Translations under genes and position numbers: made by a program
Part shown: positions 44,084 to 52,664 of the stretch, piece after piece
Layout: each line of letters opens with the position of its first letter
How positions within the stretch are numbered: the stretch's first letter is position 1
The notes under the pieces: model-generated
The model's database searches: none
What the model saw: only the letters and a program-made list of their open reading frames with translations
Told to the model about the DNA's origin: nothing
NCBI RefSeq assembly: GCF_946482605.1
Contig: NZ_CAMLSE010000006.1
Coordinates: forward strand, 275,656-339,655
Direction of reading: 5' to 3'
Length of the DNA: 64,000 bases
From: an uncultured Dyadobacter sp.
Lineage (GTDB): Bacteria > Bacteroidota > Bacteroidia > Cytophagales > Spirosomataceae

Positions 44084-46060
44084 ATGAAGACTATCCAGTA
44101 CATGATAAGTGCCGCCTCGGTGGCTGTGGCCCTGAGCGCGGTCCAATCGTGCAAACCTAAAAGTGCCGACACGGCAATCAGCGGCGACGCAGCTGCCAAA
44201 ACCTATGTCGCGCCCGGTAAGTACGACGAGTTTTACAACTTCGTTTCCGGTGGTTTCAGCGGTCAGCTTTCGGTATACGGCATTCCTTCCGGCCGCTTGC
44301 TCCGTGTGATACCGGTGTTCTCCATGGACCCGGAGAAGGGGTGGGGGTTCAGCGAGGAAACGAAGCCTATGCTCAACACATCGCATGGCAATGTGCCCTG
44401 GGACGATCTGCATCACGTACAGCTGTCCAAGACCGGCGGTGAAAACGACGGCCGCTGGGTTTTTGTAAATGGCAATAATACGCCGCGCCTGGCCCGAATT
44501 GATTTGAAAACCTTCCGGACCGCGGAAATCCTGGAACTGCCCAACAGCGGCGGCAACCATTCATCGCCTTTCATTACTGAAAATACCGAATACGTTGTCG
44601 CCGGAACGCGTTTCAGCGTACCCATGGACGAGGCCGACGGTGATGTGCCTATCAATACTTACAAAAAGAATTTTAAAGGAACACTCAGCTTCGTGAGTGT
44701 GGACCCGAAAGACGGTAACATGGATATCGCCTTCCAGATCGAGACGCCCGGGGTGAATTTCGACCTGAGCCGGTCGGGAAAGGGGCCTTCTCACGGGTGG
44801 TTTTTCTTCTCCTGCTACAACACCGAACAGGCCAACACGCTGCTGGAAGTCAATGCTTCCAAAAACGACAAGGACTTTATCATGGCAGTGAACTGGAAAA
44901 AGGCGGAAGAGTACCTGAAAGCCGGAAAGGGCAGAAAAGTGAAGGTCAGCTATGCCCACAACAAATACAGCGAGGAAAGCCATACTTCGACTTCCGAGCT
45001 AAAAAACGAGGTGATAGTGCTTAATTCCAAAGAGCTCAAAGACCTGTGCTATTTCATCCCTTGCCCCAAGTCGCCGCACGGGATCGATATTGATCCTACG
45101 GGCGAATACATGGTCAGCAGCGGTAAGCTGGCCGCATTGATCCCGGTATTCTCCTTTTCCAAAATGATCAAGGCGATCGAGAGCAAGTCTTTTGAAGGCA
45201 ATTACAACGGCATTCCGGTTATCAAATATGAATCTGCGCTTTACGGCGAAGTACAAAAGCCGGGACTAGGGCCCTTGCACACCGAGTTCGATGACCGCGG
45301 GAATGCGATCACAACCATGTTTGTGTCATCCGAAATTGTGAAGTGGAATATCAAAGACCTGAAAGTTATTGACCGCCAGCCTACATTCTACTCCCCCGGC
45401 CACCTGATGATCCCCGGAGGTGATTCGAAAAAGCCGGACGGCAAGTATGTGATTTCCTATAATAAAATTACGAAAGACCGCTTTTTGCCGACCGGGCCGG
45501 AGCTTGCCCAGAGCGCACAGCTCTTTGACATATCGGGCGATAAAATGCAGCTCATTCTCGACTTCCCAACCATCGGCGAGCCGCATTACGCACAGGCGAT
45601 CAGGGCCGATAAAGTGAAAGAGCAATCATTGAAGACTTTCAAGCTGGAAGCAAACAAGCACCCGTATGTTTCGAAGGGAGAGGCCCAGACCAAGGTCGTA
45701 CGGCAGGGAAGCAACGTGCACGTATATATGACAGCGATACGCTCGCACCTCACGCCGGATAACATCGAGGGTGTGAAAATCGGCGACCAGGTATATTTCC
45801 ATGTTACCAACCTGGAACAGGACTGGGACGTGCCGCATGGCTTTGCCGTAAAAGGAGCGAACAACGGCGAACTGCTGGTAATGCCCGGTGAAACACAAAC
45901 CTTGAAATGGGTCCCCGACCGGGTGGGTATCTTCCCGATCTACTGCACGGACTTTTGCAGCGCTTTGCACCAGGAAATGTCCGGTTATGTCCGCGTTTCT
46001 TCCGCCAGCAGCAAAGTTGCACTTGTAGGAAATACCGGTACCAACCTGCCCGCCGAATAG
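44084..46060 (+). CDS. nosZ: Nitrous oxide reductase, clade II (Sec-type lipoprotein signal)
   Basis: A 658-residue periplasmic copper enzyme that reduces N2O to N2. The N-terminus (about 1-23, ending VQSC) is a Sec-type lipoprotein signal without twin arginines, a mark of clade II NosZ. The beta-propeller holds the seven CuZ histidines: H110, H111 (DDLHHVQ), H159 (GGNHSSPF), H332 (SPHGID), H399 (GPLHTEF), H440 (SPGHLM) and H501 (GEPHYAQ). The C-terminal cupredoxin domain (about 545-645) holds the CuA ligands H585, C621, C625, H629 and M632 (YCTDFCSALHQEM). All copper sites are complete, so the enzyme should be active. Maturation genes nosL, nosD, nosF and nosY follow. Confidence 0.97.
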   Translation: MKTIQYMISAASVAVALSAVQSCKPKSADTAISGDAAAKTYVAPGKYDEFYNFVSGGFSGQLSVYGIPSGRLLRVIPVFSMDPEKGWGFSEETKPMLNTSHGNVPWDDLHHVQLSKTGGENDGRWVFVNGNNTPRLARIDLKTFRTAEILELPNSGGNHSSPFITENTEYVVAGTRFSVPMDEADGDVPINTYKKNFKGTLSFVSVDPKDGNMDIAFQIETPGVNFDLSRSGKGPSHGWFFFSCYNTEQANTLLEVNASKNDKDFIMAVNWKKAEEYLKAGKGRKVKVSYAHNKYSEESHTSTSELKNEVIVLNSKELKDLCYFIPCPKSPHGIDIDPTGEYMVSSGKLAALIPVFSFSKMIKAIESKSFEGNYNGIPVIKYESALYGEVQKPGLGPLHTEFDDRGNAITTMFVSSEIVKWNIKDLKVIDRQPTFYSPGHLMIPGGDSKKPDGKYVISYNKITKDRFLPTGPELAQSAQLFDISGDKMQLILDFPTIGEPHYAQAIRADKVKEQSLKTFKLEANKHPYVSKGEAQTKVVRQGSNVHVYMTAIRSHLTPDNIEGVKIGDQVYFHVTNLEQDWDVPHGFAVKGANNGELLVMPGETQTLKWVPDRVGIFPIYCTDFCSALHQEMSGYVRVSSASSKVALVGNTGTNLPAE

Positions 46061-46072
46061 CATACACATCCC

Positions 46073-47107
46073 ATGAAAAAATCTCAGATGCTTGCGACCC
46101 ACAGAATTTTACTGATCGTTTCAGGAATTGCGCTGCTGCTGGTCAATTACCTTCCGATATGGCGCATTGAACTTAATGCGCCCCAGTACCCCGAAGGACT
46201 TGAACTGTTGATTTACAGCGATAGGCTGGCAGGAAACGTCGACATCATCAACGGGCTGAATCATTATATTGGCATGAAAACCCTGCATACGGATGATTTT
46301 ATTGAATTCTCAATATTGCCGTCGCTGGTCATCTTTTTCGCGCTGATCTTCGTCGGGGCCGCTGTGTGGGGTAAACGGGCAGGAGGCTATGTCGCCATAG
46401 CATTATTCGCACTCTTTGGCATTGCCGCGATGATCGACTTCTGGAAATGGGAATACGATTACGGGCATAATTTAAGCCCGGATGCGGCGATTATCGTTCC
46501 CGGAATGTCCTACCAGCCCCCATTGATCGGGTTTAAGCAGCTACTCAATTTCGGTGCATTCAGCATGCCGGCTGCCGGCGGGTGGGTATTTATCCTCACT
46601 GGACTCCTGGCCGCCTGCTGTATGCTGCGGGAATGGCTTGCGGGTCGGAAAACGCAGGAGTTGTTTATGAAAAGGCGGTCAATGCATTTCCTGGTGATAC
46701 TCTGCGCGGGCCTGACGACTGCACAATCCTGCGGTCCGACGGGCGCGCAGCCCATTCAGCAGGGCACCGACGCCTGTGCCCATTGCAAAATGACGATCAG
46801 CGACCTGCGGTTTAGTTGTGAAATGATCTCTCAGAAGGGCAGGGCTTACAAGTTTGATGATGTCAAATGCCTGATTTCCTTCGTCACGGAAGGCGATTTC
46901 GACAAGGCCGATGCGGCGGCTTTCTATCTGGCCGATTTCAAAACCGGGGAGCTCGGGGCTGTCGAAGAGATGTCGCTCATGCATAGTGAGGAGCTCAGAA
47001 GTCCAATGGGCGGAAACTGTGCGGCATTTAAAGATGCTGCGGCACTGAGCGAAGCGCAAAAGCGGTTTGCAGGCGGGACGATAGCATGGGACACGCTGCT
47101 GAAATGA
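46073..47107 (+). CDS. nosL: Membrane protein fused to NosL copper chaperone
   Basis: A 344-residue product of two joined parts. Residues 1-198 form a membrane protein with four or five predicted helices (ILLIVSGIALLLVNYLPIW; ILPSLVIFFALIFVGAAVW; GYVAIALFALFGIAAMIDFW; WVFILTGLLAACCML), as found as a separate gene in clade II nos clusters. Residues 199-344 are NosL, the copper chaperone for NosZ, with the metal motif DAC235AHC238KM240. The NosL part still carries a lipoprotein signal (MHFLVILCAGLTTAQSC, 204-220) inside the fusion. A TGA overlapping ATG46667 in another frame suggests the ancestors were separate ATGA-coupled genes. The fusion may be genuine, or result from a sequencing or assembly indel. 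It is 12 bp behind nosZ. Confidence 0.85.
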   Translation: MKKSQMLATHRILLIVSGIALLLVNYLPIWRIELNAPQYPEGLELLIYSDRLAGNVDIINGLNHYIGMKTLHTDDFIEFSILPSLVIFFALIFVGAAVWGKRAGGYVAIALFALFGIAAMIDFWKWEYDYGHNLSPDAAIIVPGMSYQPPLIGFKQLLNFGAFSMPAAGGWVFILTGLLAACCMLREWLAGRKTQELFMKRRSMHFLVILCAGLTTAQSCGPTGAQPIQQGTDACAHCKMTISDLRFSCEMISQKGRAYKFDDVKCLISFVTEGDFDKADAAAFYLADFKTGELGAVEEMSLMHSEELRSPMGGNCAAFKDAAALSEAQKRFAGGTIAWDTLLK

Positions 47108-47119
47108 AGCCCGAAACCT

Positions 47120-48370
47120 ATGATTGATTTCAAATGCATCCTTTTGCTGGCCATGCTGCTAGGGAATGAAGTAGCGCCGGAGGCACAGGCAAAAACGATC
47201 CGGGTGGGCCGGCAGTGCGATGTGAAGAGCATTAGACAGGCGGTGCGCATGGCTGCCGGGGGCGATACGATAATGGTTTTCAAAGGACTTTACCGGGAGG
47301 GCAACATTGTGATCGACAAGCCACTGGTGCTGCGAGGAACCGGCGATCCTGTGCTGGACGGAGGAAGGCAATGCGAAATCCTTTCCATTAAATCCCCGTA
47401 TGTTGTCGTGGACGGATTTTATGTAAAAGCCTCAGGGCAGTCGTCCATGCAGGACATGGCAGGGATCCGGGTTTACAATACGCACCATGTCACGGTGAGA
47501 AACAATGTCCTGGACGACAATTTCTTCGGGATCTATTTGCAGCAATCCAAAAACTGTTTGATAACCAACAACCGGCTGACTGCCTCGGGCAAAGCTGAGC
47601 ACCTGATCGGCAACGGTATACACAGCTGGAAAAGCGACAGCCTTGTCATTGCCGGCAACCGGATACAGGGACACCGCGATGGCATCTATCTTGAATTTAC
47701 CACCAACACCCGGGTTAAACAAAATGTAAGCCATGCCAACCTGCGCTACGGATTGCACTTTATGTTCGCCCACCACAATACCTACACTTCCAACACTTTC
47801 AGCAGCAACGGGGCGGGAGTGGCGGTCATGTACACGCATCACGTGCATATGAGAGACAATACTTTTAAGGACAACTGGGGTGATTCCGCCTACGGCTTGC
47901 TGCTTAAAGAGATTTCGGACAGCGATATCGAGCACAACAGGTTTTCGGGCAACACTACGGGTATCTTCATGGAGGGCGCTTCCCGTATCCGGATCGAAAA
48001 GAATGCATTCCAGGCAAACGGATGGGCTTTGAAAATTCAGGCGAGCTGTATGGACAACCGGGTCGGGCACAACAACTTTCAGGGGAATACCTTCGATGTG
48101 GCCACCAACAGCTCTCTGGTACTCAACTCGTTTGATCAGAATTACTGGGACAAGTATGAAGGCTATGACCTGGATAAAGACGGGACCGGGGATGTTCCTT
48201 ACAGACCGGTGAGCCTGTATTCGATGATTGTGGAGCGCTTTCCCGCGGCAATGATCCTTTTCCGGAGTTTTATGGTCACCCTGCTGGACCGGACCGAGAA
48301 AATGATCCCCGGCGTGACGCCGGAGCAACTTAAAGACCCGCAGCCGGTCATGAAACCCGTAGCCCTATGA
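47120..48370 (+). CDS. nosD: Periplasmic NosD copper-site maturation protein
   Basis: A 416-residue exported protein needed for assembling the CuZ site of NosZ. The signal segment is MIDFKCILLLAMLLGNEVAP, cleaved near AQA. The rest is a parallel beta-helix of the NosD/CASH type with repeated NN and GI turns (VTVRNNVLDDNFFGIYLQQS, NTRVKQNVSHANLRYGLHF, DSDIEHNRFSGNTTGIFMEG). The C-terminal helices (YSMIVERFPAAMILFRSFM) probably contact the ABC transporter NosFY. It starts 12 bp after nosL, and its stop overlaps the nosF start (ATGA). Confidence 0.93.
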   Translation: MIDFKCILLLAMLLGNEVAPEAQAKTIRVGRQCDVKSIRQAVRMAAGGDTIMVFKGLYREGNIVIDKPLVLRGTGDPVLDGGRQCEILSIKSPYVVVDGFYVKASGQSSMQDMAGIRVYNTHHVTVRNNVLDDNFFGIYLQQSKNCLITNNRLTASGKAEHLIGNGIHSWKSDSLVIAGNRIQGHRDGIYLEFTTNTRVKQNVSHANLRYGLHFMFAHHNTYTSNTFSSNGAGVAVMYTHHVHMRDNTFKDNWGDSAYGLLLKEISDSDIEHNRFSGNTTGIFMEGASRIRIEKNAFQANGWALKIQASCMDNRVGHNNFQGNTFDVATNSSLVLNSFDQNYWDKYEGYDLDKDGTGDVPYRPVSLYSMIVERFPAAMILFRSFMVTLLDRTEKMIPGVTPEQLKDPQPVMKPVAL

Positions 48371-49113
48371 TATCCGCACAAAATATATCCAAGCAGTTTG
48401 GCAAGTTTAAAGCACTCGATGATGTGTCCTTCGATTGCGGGTACGGTGAATGCATCGCATTGATCGGGCCTAATGGCAGTGGTAAAACCACCATGATCAA
48501 GTCCATACTCGGAATGGTGATCCCGGACAGCGGCACCATCCGCTTCGAGGGCGAAAGCATCGCCAACGACTGGCTATACCGGAACCATATCGGTTACATG
48601 CCGCAAATTGGCCGTTACCCCGAAAACATGAGCATCGGACAGGTGCTGGACATGATGAAGGACATACGGAAGTTGCCGGAAAACCAGATCGACCATGAGC
48701 TCCCGGAAGCATTTAAAATAAAGAACCTGCTCGATAAACGCATGGGAACGCTCTCGGGAGGGACAAGGCAAAAAGTGAGCGCATGCCTTGCATTTATGTT
48801 CGGTTCGAAAGCATTGATCCTCGACGAGCCTTCTGCCGGCCTGGACCCGTTATCAACCGAGATCCTGCGGGAAAAGATCCTTGCGGAAAGAGCAAAAAGT
48901 AAGCTGGTCATCATCACCTCGCACATGCTCAGCGAGCTCGACGAACTGATCACGCATGTTATTTACATGCAGGACGGGCGGTTACGGTTTCACAAAAGTT
49001 TGCAGGACCTGCAAATCCTGACCGGTGAAGCGAAGCTGACGCGGTCTATCGCTGCGCTCATCCGGCAGGAAGACCGGAATGCTGTCAACACCACACAAGC
49101 CACAATGCAATAA
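48367..49113 (+). CDS. nosF: ABC transporter ATP-binding protein NosF
   Basis: A 248-residue ATPase powering the NosFY complex that helps NosD mature NosZ. Walker A GPNGSGKTT lies at about 36-44, the ABC signature LSGGTRQKV at about 136-144 and Walker B ALILDEPSAGLDPLS at about 155-169, followed by the switch histidine in ITSHML. The ATG overlaps the nosD stop by four bases (ATGA), so the two are translationally coupled. Confidence 0.95.
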   Translation: MISAQNISKQFGKFKALDDVSFDCGYGECIALIGPNGSGKTTMIKSILGMVIPDSGTIRFEGESIANDWLYRNHIGYMPQIGRYPENMSIGQVLDMMKDIRKLPENQIDHELPEAFKIKNLLDKRMGTLSGGTRQKVSACLAFMFGSKALILDEPSAGLDPLSTEILREKILAERAKSKLVIITSHMLSELDELITHVIYMQDGRLRFHKSLQDLQILTGEAKLTRSIAALIRQEDRNAVNTTQATMQ

Positions 49114-49120
49114 GCGGGTT

Positions 49121-49888
49121 ATGAAAAAAATGATCAAACACATCGTTACGGATATCGTGCGCAGCCGGATCATGGTCGCCTACACGGTCGTGCTGCTTTT
49201 GATTTCCCTTTCGGTATTTGCTATCGAGGATAATCCGGTCAAAGGCATTCTGAGTCTGCTGAATATCATACTGTTCATCGTGCCGTTGGTGAGCATCATC
49301 TTCTCGACCATCTACATTTACAACAGCAGCGAATTTATCGAGTTGCTGGTTAGTCAGCCATTACCACGCAAAAACATCTGGCTAAGCATGTTTGCGGGTT
49401 TAGCGATTTCCCTGAGCCTTTCATTTTTAGCGGGCGCAGGAATTGTCATCCTGCTTTATGCCGGCTCGGTTACCGCTCTGATTCTGGTCGCTTCCGGCAT
49501 CCTGCTCTCAATCATTTTTGTAGCCATATCGCTTTTGGCATCGGTCAGAATTCGTGATAAGGCGAAAGGGATCGGTGCCGCTATCATGCTGTGGCTGTAT
49601 TTCGCGATGCTCTTTGACACCATGGTGCTGTTTTTACTGCTCCAATTTTCGGATTACCCGATCGAAAAAGGAATGGTTGCGCTCACGGCACTAAATCCCA
49701 TAGACCTGAGCCGCGTGTTGATTCTGCTGCACATCGACGTCTCGGCGATGATGGGCTACACCGGGGCCGTGTTCAGGCAGTTTTTCGGCAGTCGAAGCGG
49801 CATGTTTATGGCCTTGTTCGTCATGCTCGTATGGACCGCAGTTCCGTTAGCTGTTTCCACGGCCCGCTTTAAAAGGAAAGATATGTGA
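49121..49888 (+). CDS. nosY: ABC transporter permease NosY
   Basis: A 255-residue membrane protein with six predicted transmembrane helices (IMVAYTVVLLLISLSVFAI; LLNIILFIVPLVSIIFSTIY; ISLSLSFLAGAGIVILLYAG; LILVASGILLSIIFVAISLL; AIMLWLYFAMLFDTMVLFLL; MFMALFVMLVWTAVPLAVST). It partners NosF. The ATG at 49121 (MKKMIKHIVTDIVRSR) is chosen; an in-frame upstream ATG would overlap nosF. It is the last gene of the nos operon; no NosR or NosH is present, in keeping with a clade II layout. Confidence 0.93.
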   Translation: MKKMIKHIVTDIVRSRIMVAYTVVLLLISLSVFAIEDNPVKGILSLLNIILFIVPLVSIIFSTIYIYNSSEFIELLVSQPLPRKNIWLSMFAGLAISLSLSFLAGAGIVILLYAGSVTALILVASGILLSIIFVAISLLASVRIRDKAKGIGAAIMLWLYFAMLFDTMVLFLLLQFSDYPIEKGMVALTALNPIDLSRVLILLHIDVSAMMGYTGAVFRQFFGSRSGMFMALFVMLVWTAVPLAVSTARFKRKDM

Positions 49889-49959
49889 ATGTAATAATTT
49901 AAAAATCAATGCATTAATAAATTTTCCAGCTTAATATCCACACTCAAAACGACCACCTT

Positions 49960-50892
49960 ATGGAAACCATACCCACCCTCAATGTTACCGTCATCGAGCC
50001 CCGGTTCAAACATGCCACCATTTTCGAGCATTTCGACGCGCTGTTACCCGGTCAGGCTTTTGTCATCTTCAACGACCACGATCCGGGACCTTTGTATGAT
50101 CAGTTATTGGGTGAAAGAGGAGATGTGTTCACCTGGAATTACTTGCAGCAAGGCCCTGAATACTGGCAGGTGAAGATCACGAAGCAGGCCGCTGAGGGCC
50201 CGGAAGAAACCGTTGGGCAGATCGCTTCGAAGGACATTCGCAAGGCGGATGCATTCAGAAAGCTGGGGATCGATTTCTGTTGCGGAGGCAAAAAGAAACT
50301 CCGCGATGCCCTGCGCGATGCCGGTGTGACGCCGCAGCAGTTCGAAGAAACCCTGGCAGCGGCGGCTGCTTTGCCCGCTTCACAACAACCTTTGAATTTC
50401 GCGAGCTGGCAACCCGGGTTTCTGGCCGATTATATTGTTAATGTGCATCATCAGTATGTCCGTGAAAGCGGGCCTGTTATTACGGGCCTGGCTGCCAAAG
50501 TTGCTGCCCGCCACGGCGACCATCATCCCGAGCTGTTCGCGTTGTCGGAGCAGGTTCAGGTGTTGGTTTCGGATTTGTACAGCCATCTGGAAAAAGAAGA
50601 AAGAGTGCTGTTTCCAGCCATTAAAGCGCTTGCCCAGGGTACAGATATAGGGAACACACCCGACCTGAATCTGGTGATCGGGCTGATGGAAGCCGAACAC
50701 GAGTCGGCCGGGGATGATCTCAAAAACCTGCGCAGGATCACCAGCGATTACCAGCTCCCGCAGGGTGCATGCAATTCTTACACCTACCTGTTCGAAAAGC
50801 TCAAAGAGTTTGAAAACGATCTTTTCAACCACATTCACCTGGAAAACAACATCCTGTTTCCCAAAGCGCTCCACGGAATTTCGTCAAATTAA
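49960..50892 (+). CDS. Iron-sulfur cluster repair di-iron protein (RIC/ScdA/YtfE family) with N-terminal DUF2249
   Basis: A 310-residue protein that repairs iron-sulfur clusters damaged by NO or oxidants. The first part (about 1-75) is a DUF2249 domain (FKHATIFEHFDALLPGQAFV), then a DUF542/ScdA_N domain with GIDFCCGGKKKLRDAL (about 105-120), then a hemerythrin-like di-iron domain (about 145-305; HHQYVRESG, HGDHHPEL, HLEKEERVLFPA, EAEHESAGDD, HIHLENNILFPKA). It sits 71 bp after nosY on the same strand, so it protects against reactive nitrogen species next to N2O respiration. The DUF2249 addition makes it longer than the roughly 220-240 residues usual for the family. Confidence 0.9.
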   Translation: METIPTLNVTVIEPRFKHATIFEHFDALLPGQAFVIFNDHDPGPLYDQLLGERGDVFTWNYLQQGPEYWQVKITKQAAEGPEETVGQIASKDIRKADAFRKLGIDFCCGGKKKLRDALRDAGVTPQQFEETLAAAAALPASQQPLNFASWQPGFLADYIVNVHHQYVRESGPVITGLAAKVAARHGDHHPELFALSEQVQVLVSDLYSHLEKEERVLFPAIKALAQGTDIGNTPDLNLVIGLMEAEHESAGDDLKNLRRITSDYQLPQGACNSYTYLFEKLKEFENDLFNHIHLENNILFPKALHGISSN

Positions 50893-51079
50893 TGTGTGAA
50901 CTGCGGTCCGGGGCAACGCTGTCGTTCATCTTTATTTACTGCCGGTAGCCATGGCTCTGGGCCCCATGCAGAAGCGATTTTTGTCATAAAGAAAGTTGCG
51001 ATTTCAAGTACGCCGTAAGAAATAATTCGCTAGATAGCGGGAGAAAAACTGTGTAAGACGGTAAATCAGCACTTTTTAT

Positions 51080-51907
51080 ATGATAATTAACACAAAAGCC
51101 ATAATACTTTGCGCAATGCTGGCGCCGGCTTCGCTACATGCCCAGCAGTTGATCACAATGTCCAATAAATGTTTCAGGCAGGTTCAGGCCGGGAACAAGC
51201 AGAATGACCAGGGGCAATACCGGGAGGCGCTGGCTACTTTCACAAACGTTCTCAAAGACTGTTCTGCAAAGGATGCTAAGGAAGAGGGAAATGTCGGTTT
51301 GGCGGTGGCATCCAATGGTTTGAAACAATACGAATCGGCGGTAGCGGCAGCCAACAACGCTATTAAGGTAAGCAAGAAAACCAACGTGACGGCCTATTAT
51401 GCAAGAAGCTATGCATACGACAATCTGGGCCGTACGGAGGATGCCAAGGCGGATCTGGTGAAGATTACCGACCTGACTAAAAAGAACAAAAATGTAAAAG
51501 GCCGGGCAGCGATGTTTGCCCGACTGGCGCATCTGGATTTTCAGCTCAATATGCTCGCCGAAGCGGATTCTAATCTGCTGAAAGCCATGGAGCTGGATCC
51601 CGGTAATGCGGCTTTCTACATTCAGAAGGGAGATATGATGGTGAAGGCAGGGAACTACGAGGCGGCTTTTACCGCTTATGACAAAGCATTGGACCTGGGT
51701 AAGAACGACCTGGAAATCTATCAGATCAGAACCGAAGCCCGATTAAAACAGATCCAGCAAAAACACGCGACGACCGATATCAAGGAATTATCGGATAAAA
51801 TGACAAAACAGGAAAAGCGGGTGCTTTGCGTGGATATGAAGAAGGCTTTGGAACTGGGGTTGAAGAATTTACAGCTTGACCTGTTGTCCAGCACGATTTG
51901 TGAGTAG
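51080..51907 (+). CDS. Exported TPR-like protein
   Basis: A 275-residue protein with a signal peptide (MIINTKAIILCAMLAPASLH, cleavage before QQL). The mature part shows tetratricopeptide helix pairs (QNDQGQYREALATFTNVLKD; VASNGLKQYESAVAAANNAI; MVKAGNYEAAFTAYDKALDL) and ends in a charged helix. It is probably periplasmic. An OmpA-like lipoprotein follows 25 bp downstream, so both may act on the cell envelope. No specific role is recognised. Confidence 0.85.
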   Translation: MIINTKAIILCAMLAPASLHAQQLITMSNKCFRQVQAGNKQNDQGQYREALATFTNVLKDCSAKDAKEEGNVGLAVASNGLKQYESAVAAANNAIKVSKKTNVTAYYARSYAYDNLGRTEDAKADLVKITDLTKKNKNVKGRAAMFARLAHLDFQLNMLAEADSNLLKAMELDPGNAAFYIQKGDMMVKAGNYEAAFTAYDKALDLGKNDLEIYQIRTEARLKQIQQKHATTDIKELSDKMTKQEKRVLCVDMKKALELGLKNLQLDLLSSTICE

Positions 51908-51932
51908 TGTAAGTGAAATATTAACCGACTGA

Positions 51933-52595
51933 ATGGTGAGAAATAGTATCGTAATCGTAGCACTAGTGTTTTTGTTTGGTTGTAAGAGCTTGAATAACAC
52001 CCAGAAAGGGACGGGTGTTGGCGTGGTGGGCGGCGCGGCAGCCGGCGCGGCCATTGGCAAGCTCGCGGGGAATAATACAGCAATCGGTGCCTTAATTGGG
52101 GCAGCTGTCGGAGGCTCGGCCGGTTATTTTATCGGACGGCATATGGACAAGCAGGCTCAGGAGTTGAAACAGGCCATTCCCGATGCAACCGTGGAAAGGG
52201 TAGGTGAGGGTATCAACCTGACCTTTAATTCGGGATTGCTTTTCAAGCTTAATTCTTCCGAACTCAGTAATGAAGCAAAGCAGGAGCTGACCAAGGTGGC
52301 CGGTATTTTGGCTAAATACGACGATACGCAGATCCTGCTGGAAGGGCACACGGACGATACCGGCTCGGATGCCTATAATATGAAGCTTTCCGAACGTCGC
52401 GCCAATGCGGTTTCCGCCTATCTGGAATCACAAAACCTCCCTGCATCCAGGCTCAACACCAAATGGTATGGAGAGTCCCAGCCCAAGTTTCCCAATGACA
52501 GCGAAGCGAACCGGGAGAAAAATCGCCGGGTCGAGCTGGCGATCTATGCCAATGAGGACATGAAAAAAGATGCCGAGAAAGGAGATCTGAAATAG
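51933..52595 (+). CDS. OmpA-family lipoprotein with glycine-zipper region
   Basis: A 220-residue lipoprotein. The signal MVRNSIVIVALVFLFGC ends in a lipobox cysteine. A glycine-rich zipper (GVGVVGGAAAGAAIGKLAG, IGALIGAAVGGSAGYFIG) at about 28-65 may lie in the outer membrane, followed by an OmpA C-terminal peptidoglycan-binding domain (about 105-210; ILLEGHTDDTGSDAYNMKLS, then ERRANAVSAYLESQ and NREKNRRVELAI). It tethers the outer membrane to peptidoglycan. It is a probable operon mate of the TPR gene upstream and is followed by a hairpin terminator. Confidence 0.93.
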   Translation: MVRNSIVIVALVFLFGCKSLNNTQKGTGVGVVGGAAAGAAIGKLAGNNTAIGALIGAAVGGSAGYFIGRHMDKQAQELKQAIPDATVERVGEGINLTFNSGLLFKLNSSELSNEAKQELTKVAGILAKYDDTQILLEGHTDDTGSDAYNMKLSERRANAVSAYLESQNLPASRLNTKWYGESQPKFPNDSEANREKNRRVELAIYANEDMKKDAEKGDLK

Positions 52596-52613
52596 CGACG
52601 TATTTGTGTAAAA

Positions 52614-52650
52614 CCCATTGGCTGGCCATTCTGAGTGACCAGCCAATGGG
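52614..52650. terminator. Hairpin between convergent OmpA and SusD genes
   Basis: CCCATTGGCTGG (52614-52625) and CCAGCCAATGGG (52639-52650) are perfect 12-bp complements over a 13-base loop. The stem is preceded on the left by AAAA, giving a T run (TTTT) for leftward transcripts from SusD, and it lies 18 bases after the OmpA stop, so it may serve both genes. Confidence 0.7.
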
Positions 52651-52664
52651 CTATCAGGGCCCTG

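Noticed and set aside
47432..48328. 298-codon minus-strand ORF
   Set aside because: It is antisense to nosD, whose beta-helix repeats are unmistakable.
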